DNA from: Oleispira antarctica RB-8
GTDB taxonomy: Bacteria > Pseudomonadota > Gammaproteobacteria > Pseudomonadales > Oceanobacteraceae
Assembly (NCBI GenBank): GCA_000967895.1
Contig: FO203512.1
Coordinates: 2,875,350-2,939,349 of the forward strand
DNA: 64,000 nucleotides
Reading direction: 5' to 3'
In this document: positions 27,490 through 38,600 of the stretch, one piece after another
Position numbering within the stretch: the stretch's first letter is position 1
Layout: each line of letters starts with the position of its first letter
The notes under the pieces: generated by a model
The model's input: only the letters and a program-made list of their open reading frames with translations
Told to the model about the DNA's origin: nothing
The model's database searches: none
Made by a program: the position numbers and the translations under genes

Positions 27490-28508
27490 GCTTTTTTGAT
27501 CAGATCACTCAAGACCCCAGCGGGTTTAGTCTTTTTAATACCTTGCGATTCGTCGATGCAAAATATTCTGATGCCCCTAGGATAGGACAAGCCGGAAAAT
27601 CGACAGAAGAACACATTGTATTGCGACAGCAACCCTCCATGGCTTTTGCTAACACCCCCTTAAGCCACTTCATCCCTGCTAATGAAGACTTTGAAAAAGA
27701 TCAGCTCTTTAATTTATCGTTTGGGCTATTTGGCCCTATGGGCGCCATGCCTTATCATTTAACTGAGCATGCCCATAGTCGAGAACATCAATATAAAGAT
27801 CCAACGTTTGCACGTTTTGCGGATGTTTTTCACCATCGTATGATCAGCCTATTTTATCGGGCGGAAGCAAATATTCAGCCTTGCATAGAAATGGATAGGC
27901 CAGAAGAAAATGAGTTTGATCTATTTATTGGTGCGTTAGCAGGTTTATCGCAACTTGAAAGCAACCATTCAACGACAATCGAAAATCAAACAGCGCAATC
28001 GATTCATAAAAATAAGTGGGATCGCCTATATCGCAGCGGCCTATTTTCAATGGCGACTCGGCCTGCCGATGGCTTAAAAAGCTTGATATTAGATTTTTTA
28101 CAATTACCGGTAAAGATTGAACAACTTACCGGCGGCTGGTTGCAGTTAGCAGAAGAAGATCAATTTAATATTGGCGTATTTTCTAATAACAATCAGCTCG
28201 GCATTAATACTAGCTTAGGAGAACAGGTTTTTGATGTCCAACATAAATTTACTGTAAAGATAGGACCATTAAGCATTGAAGATTTTTACAGCCTACTCCC
28301 CAATACTGATTTATTTCAACAATTACGAGAAATGATTCGTCTTTATAGCAATGATGAGCATGACTGGGATATTGAACTGGAACTTAAATCTCATCATGTA
28401 CCAAAATTTCAGCTAGGTGTTCAGTCTCAACTAGGCTGGACAACTTGGGCTGGCTCACCAACGCAAATTGCAGATCAAAAAGTTCTATTAGAATCTAAAG
28501 GTTTCTAG
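27486..28508 (+). CDS. tssG: TssG, T6SS baseplate protein
   Basis: 340 residues. Typical TssG blocks are GFSLFNTLRFVDAKY, the FGLFGPMGAMPYHLTE loop and FHHRMISLFYRAEA. It is encoded with a four-base overlap to tssF, as expected for proteins that form a 2:1 TssF-TssG complex. A bidirectional terminator follows at 28545, shared with the convergent hcp gene. Confidence 0.95.
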   Translation: MSFFDQITQDPSGFSLFNTLRFVDAKYSDAPRIGQAGKSTEEHIVLRQQPSMAFANTPLSHFIPANEDFEKDQLFNLSFGLFGPMGAMPYHLTEHAHSREHQYKDPTFARFADVFHHRMISLFYRAEANIQPCIEMDRPEENEFDLFIGALAGLSQLESNHSTTIENQTAQSIHKNKWDRLYRSGLFSMATRPADGLKSLILDFLQLPVKIEQLTGGWLQLAEEDQFNIGVFSNNNQLGINTSLGEQVFDVQHKFTVKIGPLSIEDFYSLLPNTDLFQQLREMIRLYSNDEHDWDIELELKSHHVPKFQLGVQSQLGWTTWAGSPTQIADQKVLLESKGF

Positions 28509-28544
28509 ACTTACTATATTTTATATTCATATCAGATTAAAACG

Positions 28545-28570
28545 AAAAAACCCGCTAGAAGCGGGTTTTT
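28545..28570. terminator. Bidirectional terminator between tssG and hcp
   Basis: AAAAAA then CCCGC (28551-28555), loop TAGAA, GCGGG (28561-28565), then TTTTT. A and T tracts on both sides let it work for both convergent operons. The stem is the same CCCGC/GCGGG used after gcvP. Confidence 0.9.
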
Positions 28571-28598
28571 GTTTACCTATCACATATTTAATTAAAAA

Positions 28599-29072
28599 TT
28601 AAACAGCAATATTTTTCTCGATGTTGAAACCAGTTTCAACAGCTGCTTCACCAGAACCATCTTCTTTCTGAGGAGTATATTCAACTTTGTATTCTGCAAA
28701 GTTTAAAGTAACAGTTTCAGAAATATCGCCAGAACCACCAACAGTAACGTTAGAAACGATAGCGCGCTTCAAAGTAATTCGTAGGTATTCTAGAGCAGAT
28801 TTACCTGCTTTACGTACCGTTAGAACGACTTCAGGAACGTGTTCGCCAGATGCACAATGAGCCATCAAGGTTGCTGATGCACGGTCGATATTCTTAACAA
28901 TCACCAAATCCTGCACACTAACACGACCAGCACCACCGCCGCCGCCAACATGCATAGAACCGCTTTGGCTCATGCCCCAATCCCAACTAAGAACGTCAAT
29001 TTCATCTGCATGAACGCTGTCCTTAGATTCGCCTTTAATACTTCCAATCTTGATAAACATATCCGAAGCCAT
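28599..29072 (-). CDS. hcp: Hcp/TssD, T6SS tube protein
   Basis: 157 residues. Starts MASDMFIKIGSIKGES, has the conserved DVLSWDWGMSQSG and a glycine-rich loop leading into RVSVQDLVIVK, and ends with a beta-strand region (NFAEYKVEYTPQ). Hexamers stack into the tube that is propelled out by the TssBC sheath. A strong SD (AAGGAA) precedes the ATG, in line with high expression. It is last in the minus-strand unit after tssB and tssC, 65 bp downstream of tssC. Confidence 0.97.
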   Translation of the reverse strand: MASDMFIKIGSIKGESKDSVHADEIDVLSWDWGMSQSGSMHVGGGGGAGRVSVQDLVIVKNIDRASATLMAHCASGEHVPEVVLTVRKAGKSALEYLRITLKRAIVSNVTVGGSGDISETVTLNFAEYKVEYTPQKEDGSGEAAVETGFNIEKNIAV

Positions 29073-29137
29073 GGTAAATTCCTTTTTTTAAGGTTTAGAG
29101 AAGCTATATCAATTGGCGATGATATAGCAGTGAAAAA

Positions 29138-30631
29138 CTACGACTTGCCCGAAGGCAATTTTGAAACCAAGCTCAAAGACACAGTCAAACCTTCTAACTG
29201 GTAATGAGGTCGTAAAGAAAACTTAGCTGAATAATATCCAGGAGAACCTTCAATTTCAGCTACGCTTACTTCTGCTTCAGCCAGAGGTTTTCTGGCCTTT
29301 GTTTCTTCTGTTGATGTTTCAGGGCTGCCATCAACATACTGCATAACCCAGTTCTGCAACCAGCGCTGCATATCAGCACGATCAGAAAAAGTACCGACTT
29401 TGTCACGCACAATACATTTTAAATAATGCGCAAAACGACAGGTTGAGAATAAGTATGGAAGACGAGCACCTAAAGCAGCACTTGAGGTTGCATCAGGGTC
29501 ATCAAACTCTGCTGGCTTATGCAAAGACTGAGCACCAATAAAGGCGGCCATGTCAGTATTCTTTCTGTGCAGTAATGGCATAAAACCATTACTTGATAAT
29601 TCAGCTTCACGGCGATCACTAATAGCAACTTCCGTAGGACACTTCATGTCTACACCGCCATCATCTGATGGGAAAGTATGACAAGGAAGACCTTCTACCA
29701 AGCCACCTGATTCAACACCACGAATACGAGAGCACCAGCCATATTCTTTAAAAGCACGGTTAATGTTAACCGCCATAGCAAAAGCTGAATTAGCCCAGCA
29801 GTAATTACCGGTATCACCAGAATCAGTCAGCTCTTCAAAAGCAAACTCATCAACAGGATCAGTCGCTTCACCATACGGCAAGCGTGCTAAGAAACGCGGC
29901 ATTGTCAGCGCAAGATAGCGAGAATCCGAAGATTCACGCAGAGAGCGCCAAGGAGCATAATCTGGAGTAGAGAAAATATTGGTTAAATCACGAGGATTGG
30001 AAAGTTCCTGCCAAGAATCCATACCCATAACTTCTGAACCAGCACCGGTAATAAACGGCGCATGAGAAGCGGCTGCAATCTTAGAGATACTCGTCAACAT
30101 ATCTACGTCTTTAGGGCTGTGGTCAAAGTGATAATCACCAACCAAACAACCGTAAGGTTCGCCACCTAGCTGACCAAATTCTTCTTCATAAATGCGTTTG
30201 AACATTGGGCTTTGATCCCAAGCGGTTCCCTTAAATTTCTTTAAGTTTTTGCGCAAGTCATCTTTAGAAGCATTCATCACACTAATTTTTAGTTGCTCAT
30301 CTGTCTCAGTATTATTAACTAAGTGATGCAAGCCTCTCCATGAACCTTCAAGCTTTTGAAAGTCATCATGGTGTAAAATAGCATTAACTTGAGCATTCAA
30401 TTTTTCATCAATGCTAGCGATCAACTGCTTAATAGTAGCAACGGCATCTTCTGGCACGATATTGACGTTAGACAATACGTTTTCAGCAAGGGTCTGCACA
30501 GCAGAGCTTACTGCTTCAGAAGCACGCTCGGATTTTGGCTTAAACTCTTGCTGCAATAAGGCAGAAAAATCGTCTGCTGCAATTGTTTGTGTTGCTTCTT
30601 CTAACTTCTCAGGAGCTTCGACTTCAGACAT
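29138..30631 (-). CDS. tssC: TssC, T6SS contractile sheath large subunit
   Basis: 497 residues, standard length. Recognisable by LEGSWRGLHHLVNNTETDE, EEFGQLGGEPYGCLVGDY and the C-terminal FSDRADMQRWLQNW with the strand-exchange region near EVSVAEIEGSPGYY. It forms the sheath with TssB and is disassembled by TssH. The gene starts two bases after tssB ends. Confidence 0.97.
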   Translation of the reverse strand: MSEVEAPEKLEEATQTIAADDFSALLQQEFKPKSERASEAVSSAVQTLAENVLSNVNIVPEDAVATIKQLIASIDEKLNAQVNAILHHDDFQKLEGSWRGLHHLVNNTETDEQLKISVMNASKDDLRKNLKKFKGTAWDQSPMFKRIYEEEFGQLGGEPYGCLVGDYHFDHSPKDVDMLTSISKIAAASHAPFITGAGSEVMGMDSWQELSNPRDLTNIFSTPDYAPWRSLRESSDSRYLALTMPRFLARLPYGEATDPVDEFAFEELTDSGDTGNYCWANSAFAMAVNINRAFKEYGWCSRIRGVESGGLVEGLPCHTFPSDDGGVDMKCPTEVAISDRREAELSSNGFMPLLHRKNTDMAAFIGAQSLHKPAEFDDPDATSSAALGARLPYLFSTCRFAHYLKCIVRDKVGTFSDRADMQRWLQNWVMQYVDGSPETSTEETKARKPLAEAEVSVAEIEGSPGYYSAKFSLRPHYQLEGLTVSLSLVSKLPSGKS

Positions 30632-30633
30632 GA

Positions 30634-31137
30634 TTAAACTTCCTCTGTCTCTGGGGCTTTACTACCAACCAAGGATTGTAATAATGCTTGGTCACCTAAA
30701 ATTTTAGTAATCAGTTCTTCTGCGCCAGCTTTACCATCCATATAAGTCACTAGGTTAGCCAACTGAGTGCGTGCCTCTAATAACTCATCAAGACCTGGAA
30801 CTTTTTTAGCGATTTGACCAGGAGAGAAGTCATGCATATCGTCAAAAGTGATATCGACAGGCAGATCGCCGCCTTTATCATTGATCAAGTTAGGAACATT
30901 AAAAGCAACTCTAGGTTTCATTGCTTTTAAGCGATCATCAAAATTATCAACACTGATATCAGAGAATTCACGTTCATGAATACCTGGCAATTCGCTATTG
31001 TTTTTGCCAGATAAGTCAGATAAAACTCCCATCACAAAGGGAACTTGTACTTTCTTCTCTGCACCATACAGCTCTACATCGTATTCAATCTGAACACGTG
31101 GCGCTCTATTTCTGCCAATAAATTTTTGACTGCTCAT
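30634..31137 (-). CDS. tssB: TssB, T6SS contractile sheath small subunit
   Basis: 167 residues. Typical N-terminus (SSQKFIGRNRAPRVQIEYDVE) and the FVMGVLSDLSGK block, followed by FNVPNLINDKGGDLPVDITF. It pairs with TssC in the sheath. It lies 93 bp after tssA and only two bases before tssC, so tssB-tssC are co-translated. Confidence 0.97.
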   Translation of the reverse strand: MSSQKFIGRNRAPRVQIEYDVELYGAEKKVQVPFVMGVLSDLSGKNNSELPGIHEREFSDISVDNFDDRLKAMKPRVAFNVPNLINDKGGDLPVDITFDDMHDFSPGQIAKKVPGLDELLEARTQLANLVTYMDGKAGAEELITKILGDQALLQSLVGSKAPETEEV

Positions 31138-31230
31138 TTCATATCCTCGAAATAGTTTATTTTTAATCCATTCCAGTGCTTTAGATAAGACACTGCTGTT
31201 TTCTATAATTTACTAATACGCTAGCAGTTG

Positions 31231-32256
31231 CTAACTATCAGCATCAACACCTGCAATTAATTCAACCTGCTTAACCCCATCAGGGCTAAGTTCTTTCATA
31301 ATGGACATAAAGTCCATTGTTACTAATTTTTTTGTTCTTTCTACTAAAATTGGAACAGGGCTTGAAGGTTCATATTTTTCGTAATACTCACAAATCCTCC
31401 CTAACGCCTCTAATACATCAGTCCGATTATTAATCCCAGTGCTTTTTACGATCACTTGCATATCGTTTGCCCCAGATTCATTATCAGGTTCATTCTCTAT
31501 CATTTCTTCGACTTCAACAGCTACGCTTACATACTTAGAATACACACCCGATATATATTTTAAATCGCTTATTAACTTATCCCAGTCATATCGAGCATGA
31601 CTGCACTCACTAGTAGTGAGTTGATCTTGTAACTGAGTAAGATCATCCTGAATCTGATTAACAAAGCTCAACGATGCGGATAAAACTTCTTGCTCACATT
31701 CTTGAAAAGCCGCTTCTACCAAACCCATTTCAGGAATAATTTCTTCTGAGCCCTCTACTAATAGAATCTCACCTCTAGCTAATCTAATATCTCTTAGCGT
31801 AAATCTACCCGCCTGCTTTGACTCAACAATAGGCATAGCAGTAAGCAAACTAATCAGCGAATCACCTGACAGCTCATTCAACGTCATTATTCGCCAAGGC
31901 GTTTCATCTTTCGCATCATCCAGTATCGGATGAGCTTCGGCCCAATAACTCGATAAGGTTTTTTTAATCAACTGAACCGCACTGGCTAATCCAGGTAAAC
32001 GCTTAAGCTGTAATGCCGCTTGCGCAAGAAAAACATACACTCGAACATCTTTAGTCTGCTTCGCTAGATCTTCGCAGCGGGCAAGCATATCTCGCCAATC
32101 AACATTTTCGTCATCACCATCTAAGGTTAAAGACTCCTGATTAATCCGTGCAATACTTTCTAGCATTACAAAATCATCTTCAAGAGCTTCATCATCATCG
32201 ATAAAAGGGCCGCATGGCAGATCTAATGAAACTTCTTCCGTAAATTTTTCAAACAT
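31231..32256 (-). CDS. tssA: TssA, T6SS assembly/cap protein
   Basis: 341 residues. The N-terminal ImpA-type domain is clear (LDLPCGPFIDDDEALEDDF, DWRDMLARCEDLAKQTKDVRV, then YWAEAHPILDDAKDETPWR). The C-terminus is short (EKYEPSSPVPILVERTKKLV, then MDFMSIMKELSPDG), like the compact TssA class. TssA caps the growing sheath and tube and helps start baseplate assembly. It begins 389 bp after tpsA ends, so it may have its own promoter as well as readthrough from the ppkA-tpsB-tpsA genes. Confidence 0.92.
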   Translation of the reverse strand: MFEKFTEEVSLDLPCGPFIDDDEALEDDFVMLESIARINQESLTLDGDDENVDWRDMLARCEDLAKQTKDVRVYVFLAQAALQLKRLPGLASAVQLIKKTLSSYWAEAHPILDDAKDETPWRIMTLNELSGDSLISLLTAMPIVESKQAGRFTLRDIRLARGEILLVEGSEEIIPEMGLVEAAFQECEQEVLSASLSFVNQIQDDLTQLQDQLTTSECSHARYDWDKLISDLKYISGVYSKYVSVAVEVEEMIENEPDNESGANDMQVIVKSTGINNRTDVLEALGRICEYYEKYEPSSPVPILVERTKKLVTMDFMSIMKELSPDGVKQVELIAGVDADS

Positions 32257-32645
32257 ACATCAAATCTGCTCTAACAATTTCTGCTCAATAATTATAATAA
32301 ACTAGAGAAACTGAACACGAATAAAAACACTAATTAAAAGTGCTGTAAACCTTCAAACCTAGACTTTGAAGCAAATCTAACGCTTATGTATCAAGGCGGT
32401 AGAGGCATCTATTTTTAACGGGCTACTTTCTAGTTAAATAACCGTAAAATCACTAAGTTTATAAAGGGTGCATTATCAATCCTGACATAATACATGTCTT
32501 TTAAAATTAAATAATTCACCCCAATATTACTACTTTCTCATTACTTTTATTTTTATAGCGAACCCTATTCCTCTCTATTTTTTGCCAGTACTGATTCATC
32601 AATACAATTGCAGCGGCTCACTATTATTTTTTATGCCAGTAATGG
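32257..32645. other. Intergenic gap between tpsA and tssA
   Basis: 389 bp with no credible gene. On the minus strand a TATAAT (complement of 32291-32296) lies about 35 bp upstream of the tssA start, but no good -35 box is at the right distance. No strong terminator is visible directly after the tpsA stop. Confidence 0.5.
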
Positions 32646-35600
32646 TCATAATTCCAACTCTGTTTCTTCAAGTAAACGCTTTAATCGATCGGCGTTGTCA
32701 ATTTCATCTTTTCTTAGTATTGAACTGTCACTTGCTAAGAAGATATCAATTGAATTAAAAATTGATGCATTAATATCCTGACCGATATCCGTAGCCACAC
32801 TACGCTCGGCGTTAACATCAGCATCAATATCACCCTCAACATTCAATTTATTAGCAGCAATTGCAAACGTATTACTAGCAATTTTCAAACCACCTCTAAA
32901 GCTAACATTATCACCCGATACACTCACATCTTTTCCTGTGAACTCAACATCATTCAAAAAGATTAAATCACCTTTAGTATTAATAGTAAGGTCATTCGTA
33001 ATATCGAAATCATTAAACGTGATATCTTCAGATGTGTTAATCGATAAGTTACTAGCATCTATTGTTAAGTACTCAAAGCCCGATGTTGAATTAACATCTC
33101 CAGTTGTGACTATGTCCACAACTTCAATATTTTTAAAATCAAAACTAAAACCAGCTTGATTACCAGATTGGCTAAAGCTGTCAACGCCATCTCCTTGAGT
33201 GATGGCTATACTGTTATTGCTATTAGTAATGAATTTATCTGCTGCCGCGACCTGATCAACATTATTCAAATTATTCTGCTGAGCATCTAAATCAGCGGAA
33301 TAAGTTAATGTTAGGCCAGGATTATCACCATCTAACAAGGTAACATTTTCAAAATACACATCATTTGCAATAACTGTATTAGTAATGTCTGTTGTCACAA
33401 ATACATCTTCTGAAATACTACCCATAACAGTCGAAGCTGCTGCGTTCGCTCTCTCTATATTGCTGAGTAAGATTCCATTAACAATAAAATTATTATCATC
33501 AGCCAGCTGCCATGTTTGCTCGATATCAGATGTTACAACATCTTCACCCAATTCACTTTCACCCGCATCGATACTACCAATATTAGAAAATACTAGCTGA
33601 TTAACCATAACGGCATTGTCAGTCGCACTGCCATTAGATGAAACCAGTACAAACTGATCAGCTTGATCAGACCCTATTAAAATACCCAAGCCAGAATTAG
33701 AGACCGTTTCTATTTCGGAAAATCGAATATCTTGCGCTACTATCGTATTATCGATATTCGATACCTGCCAGCGCTGACCATCTTGGCCAATCAAGTTATC
33801 TTCTCCATCAGCGGCAACAACTGCTTGTATATTATTGAAAGTCATATTATTAGATATCAACTCCTGACGAGTGTCTGTGAGCTGAAAACTATCGCTACCC
33901 GCGGATCCATGTACTCGGTTCTCACCAGTACCACCGTCAATATGAGTAATGCTAGCGAAGTCTATTTCTTGGCTAGTCACTTTGTTGCTGCCAGCAGCTG
34001 AACTAGTGGAAAAAAGATTAAACTCATCAGCAGTCTCCATACCTACAAGTTTATTATCCCCAGCCTTTGCATTAACTGATGTTACTTGATTAAACGTTGT
34101 ATTATTTACAGTAACTGATTGCAGCCCCGCTAAATAAAATTCATCCGTATTACTCGTTCCATTTATGCTGCCTTTATTGCCGCTATTAGCAACCTCAGTA
34201 TTCAGAAAACTAATCTCAGATGCTTTAAAGCCTTCCGATAATAGATCCCAAGTATTGGAGCCAGAAACAGTATCAAGTTCGCCCTCTACTGTATTTCCTT
34301 TAGCATCGACTTGCGTTATTTGGTTAAAGGTTATGCCATTAATAGCAACAGACTGAGTGCCTGTAATTTCAAATTCATCTTTAAGCTCAGTACCGTTTAC
34401 CAAGCCAGCGGCACCGCTATTAGCGACTTCAACATTAAAGAAGTTAATCGCAGAAGCCTTAAAGCCATTAGAAAGAATATCCCAGGCATTTGATCCTGAA
34501 ACCGTATCGAATTGACCAAGTGTATTATTCTTAGCATCAACCTTACTTACTTGATTAAACGTTGTGCCATTAGCTTTAACAGATTGAATACCTGAGATGA
34601 CAAATTCATCGTTAAACTCAGTTCCGTTTACAGTGCCAAGCTCTTCACTATTTGCAACTTCGGTATTAGTGAAATGAATATCTTCTGCGCTAAACCCTAC
34701 AGATAAAAGGTCCCAAGTATTTGAACCAGAAACTGTATCCATACCACCGAATGAAGAAGCATCTCTTGCATCAACATCGACCACTTGATTAAAGGTTGTA
34801 CCATTGGCGGCTACTGACTGCGATCCCTTAATAATAAATTGATCATCATTATTAGTTCCATTTAACTTACCTGCGCTCCCACTGTTAGCAATTTCGATAT
34901 GAGTAAATCTGATACCAGTAGATTCAAAACCATCTGATAGAAGAGTCCAAATACTTGAACCAGAAACCGTATCCAGCTCATTCGTTCCTGAACTATCTTT
35001 CGCATCAATACTGGCTACTTGATTAAACGTCGTACCATTAGCGATAACTGATTGATTACCTATAATCATAAACTCATCTTTAAGTTCAGTTCCGTTTAAC
35101 GAACCATTAGCGCTGCTATTAGCCATTTCAGTATTGATGAAACGAATACCTGAAGATTCAAACCCTGCTGCTAAAAGATTCCAAGTATTTGAACCTGATA
35201 CCGTATCTATACCACTCGCTGCCGCCCCCCCCTTTGCATCAACATGTGCTATCTGGTTAAAGGTCGTACCATTTGCAGTAATTGACTGCGTCCCTTTAAT
35301 AACAAATGCATCATCATAATCACTACCATTCAATGTGCCGTTTTCACCACTGTTCACAACGTCAACATTTGTGAAACTAATACCTGAAGATTCAAAGCTA
35401 TTTACTAAAAGAGTCCAATCATTTGAGCCTGAGACGGTATCTAAGTCACCCGAAAATGCATTATCTTTCGTATCAACGTTGGTTACTTGATTAAAACGAG
35501 TACCATTAGCAGCCACTGACTGAGTATTCAAGATGACGATGTCATCTTTAGAATTAGTACCGTTTACAGTGCCGTTATTTCCACTGTTTGCGACTTCTAT

Positions 35601-38600
35601 ATTAAAGAAACTAATACCTGATGCCTTAAAGCCAGTTGTTAACAGATCCCAAGCATTGCTACCCGATACCGTATCAAGTTGCCCAGCGCCTGTTTTACCA
35701 TCAACCTTACCAATACCGTAATAAGTAATACCATTTGCACTGATTGCGTTAGTGCCTTTTATATTGAATTGGTTTTTTCCGTAAGTACCATTAAGGTTGC
35801 GATTCGTAACACCTAGGCTATTAAATTTATTAATAGTTTCAATATTCGTGAACGATATGCCATCAAGTCTTGTTGCTTTCGCTCCCGCCATTGTCCAGTT
35901 AGCTGAATCATTTTGAACGTCATCATCGCCATCACCTGCGGTGACTGCTGTAACTTGATTAAAGGTCGTGCCGTTGGCAGCAACTGATTGAGTACCTGTA
36001 ACAACAAATTTATCTGCAGCGTTTGTACCGTTTAATGTACCTGCTGCACCACTGTTCGCAATTTCTACACCCGTAAAGCTGATATCAAACGCTTCAAATC
36101 CTGAGGCTAATAAATTCCAAGTTGTGCTGCCTGATACCGTATCAAGATCTACTTCAGAATTTCCAAGAGCATCTACCGAACCGATACCGTAATAGGTTAT
36201 GCCATTAGCACTGATTGCATTCGTGCCTTCGATATTTAGCAAGTCTTGTCCAGCCGTACCGTTAAGGTTGCGAGTAGTAATGCCGGTACTATTGAATTGG
36301 TTAATGCTTTCTACATCGGTAAATGCGATGCCTTCAATACTGCTCGCTTCTGTTCCTTGAATGGTCCAGTCTGCTGAATCGTATTGCACATCATCATCGC
36401 CATCACCGGCCGTGACCGAAGTAACTTGATTAAAGGTCGTGCCGTTTGCGGTAACTGATTGAGTACCTGCAACAACAAACTTATCGGCATCGGTTGTACC
36501 GTTTAATGTACCCGCTGCACCACTGTCTGCAATTTCAACACCTGCAAAACTGATATCAAACGCTTCAAACCCTGAGGCTAATAAATCCCAAGTTGTACTT
36601 CCTGATACTGTATCAAGATCTACTTCAGAATTTCCAAGAGTATCTACCGAGCCGATACCGTAATACGTAATCCCCTTGGCATTGATTGCATTCGTGCCTT
36701 CGATATTTAGCAAGTCTTGTCCAGCCGTACCGTTAAGGTTGCGAGTAGTAATGCCGGTACTATTGAATTGGTTAATGCTTTCTACATCGGTAAATGCGAT
36801 GCCTTCAATACTGCTCGCTTCTGTTCCTTGAATGGTCCAGTCTGCTGAATCGTATTGCACATCATCATCGCCATCATTCGCTGTGACCGAAGTAACTTGA
36901 TTAAAGGTCGTGCCGTTGGCGGCAACTGATTGAGTACCTGCAACCACAAACTTATCAACAGCGGTTGTGCCATTTAAAATACCTGCTGCACTGCTGTTTG
37001 CAACTTCAACACCCGTAAAGCTGATACCAAAGGCTTTAAAACCATCAGCTAATAAATCCCAAGTTGTGCTACCTGATACAGTATCAAGATCTGCTGTAGA
37101 ATTTCCAAGTGCGTCAACCGTACCAATACCATAATAAGTAATGCCATTAGCACTGATTGTATTAGTGCCTTCGATATTTAGTAGGTCTTGTCCAGTCGTA
37201 CCGTTAAGGTTGCGATTGGTAATGTTAGTACTGTTGAACTGGTTAATGCTTTCAACATCGGTAAACGCGATGCCTTCAATAGTGGTCGCTTCCGTTCCTT
37301 GAATGGTCCAACCCGCTGAGTCATATTGCACATCATCATCGCCATCACCTGCAGTGACCGAGGTAACCTGATTAAAGGTCGTGCCATTGGCGGCGACTGA
37401 TTGAGTGCCTGCAACAACAAACTTATCCTCAGCGGTTGTACCGTTTAAAATACCTGCTGCACCACTGTTAGCCGTTTCAACGCTGGTAAAGCTGATACCA
37501 AAGGCTGCAAAACCACCCGCTAATAAATCCCAAGTCGTGCTGCCCGTTACCGTATCAAGATCTACTTCAGAATTTCCAAGAGCATCTACCGAACCGATAC
37601 CGTAATAGGTTATGCCATTAGCACTGATTGCATTCGTGCCTTCGATATTGAACAGGTCTTGTCCAGCGGTGCCGTTAAGGTTTCGATTGGTAATGTCTGT
37701 ACTGTTGAACTGGTTAATGCTTTCAACATCGGTAAACGCGATGCCTTCAATACTGGTCGCTTCTGTTCCTTGAATGGTCCAATCCGCTGAGTCGTATTGC
37801 ACATCATCATCGCCATCGTTCGCAGTGACCGAAGTAACTTGATTAAAAGTAGTGCCGTTAGCCGCTACTGATTGAGTACCTGCGACAACAAACTTATCCG
37901 CAGTGGTTGTACCGTTTAAAATACCCGCCACACCACTGTTTGCAGCTTCAACGCTGGTAAAGCTGATACCAAAGGCTTTAAAACCATTAGCTAATAAGTC
38001 CCAAGTCGTGCTGCCTGATACCATATCAAGATCAGCTTCAGAATTCCCCAGAGCATCTACCGTACCAATACCGTAATAAGTAATGCCATTAGCATTGATT
38101 GTATTAGTGCCTACGATATTTAGTAGGTCTTGACCAGTCGTACCATCAAGGTTGCGATTGGTAATGTCTGTGCTATTGAATTTGTTAATACTTTCAACAC
38201 CGGAGAATGCTATGCCATTAACCGTTGTTGCTTTTTCACCCTCGATCGTCCAGTTAACGACATCGCTCTGAACATCATCATCGCCATCACCGGCCGTGAC
38301 TGAAGTAACTTGATTAAAGGTCGTGCCGTTGGCGGCAACTGATTGAGTACCTGCAACAACAAACTTATCGGCAGCGGTTGTGCCATTTAATGTTCCAGCC
38401 GCACCGCTGTTCGCAATTTCTACTCCCGTAAAGTTGATACCAAAGGCTCCAAAACCTTCAACTAATAAATTCCAAGATGTGCTACCTGATACCGTATCAA
38501 AATCAGTTTCAGAATTTCCAAGAGCATCTACCGAACCAATACCGTAATACGTAATACCGTTAGCACTGATTGCATTAGTGCCTTCGATATTTAATAGGTC

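Noticed and set aside
32646..33200. CdiA-type toxin at the C-terminus of TpsA
   Set aside because: No VENN or similar delivery motif, no change of composition and no small immunity gene after the stop.
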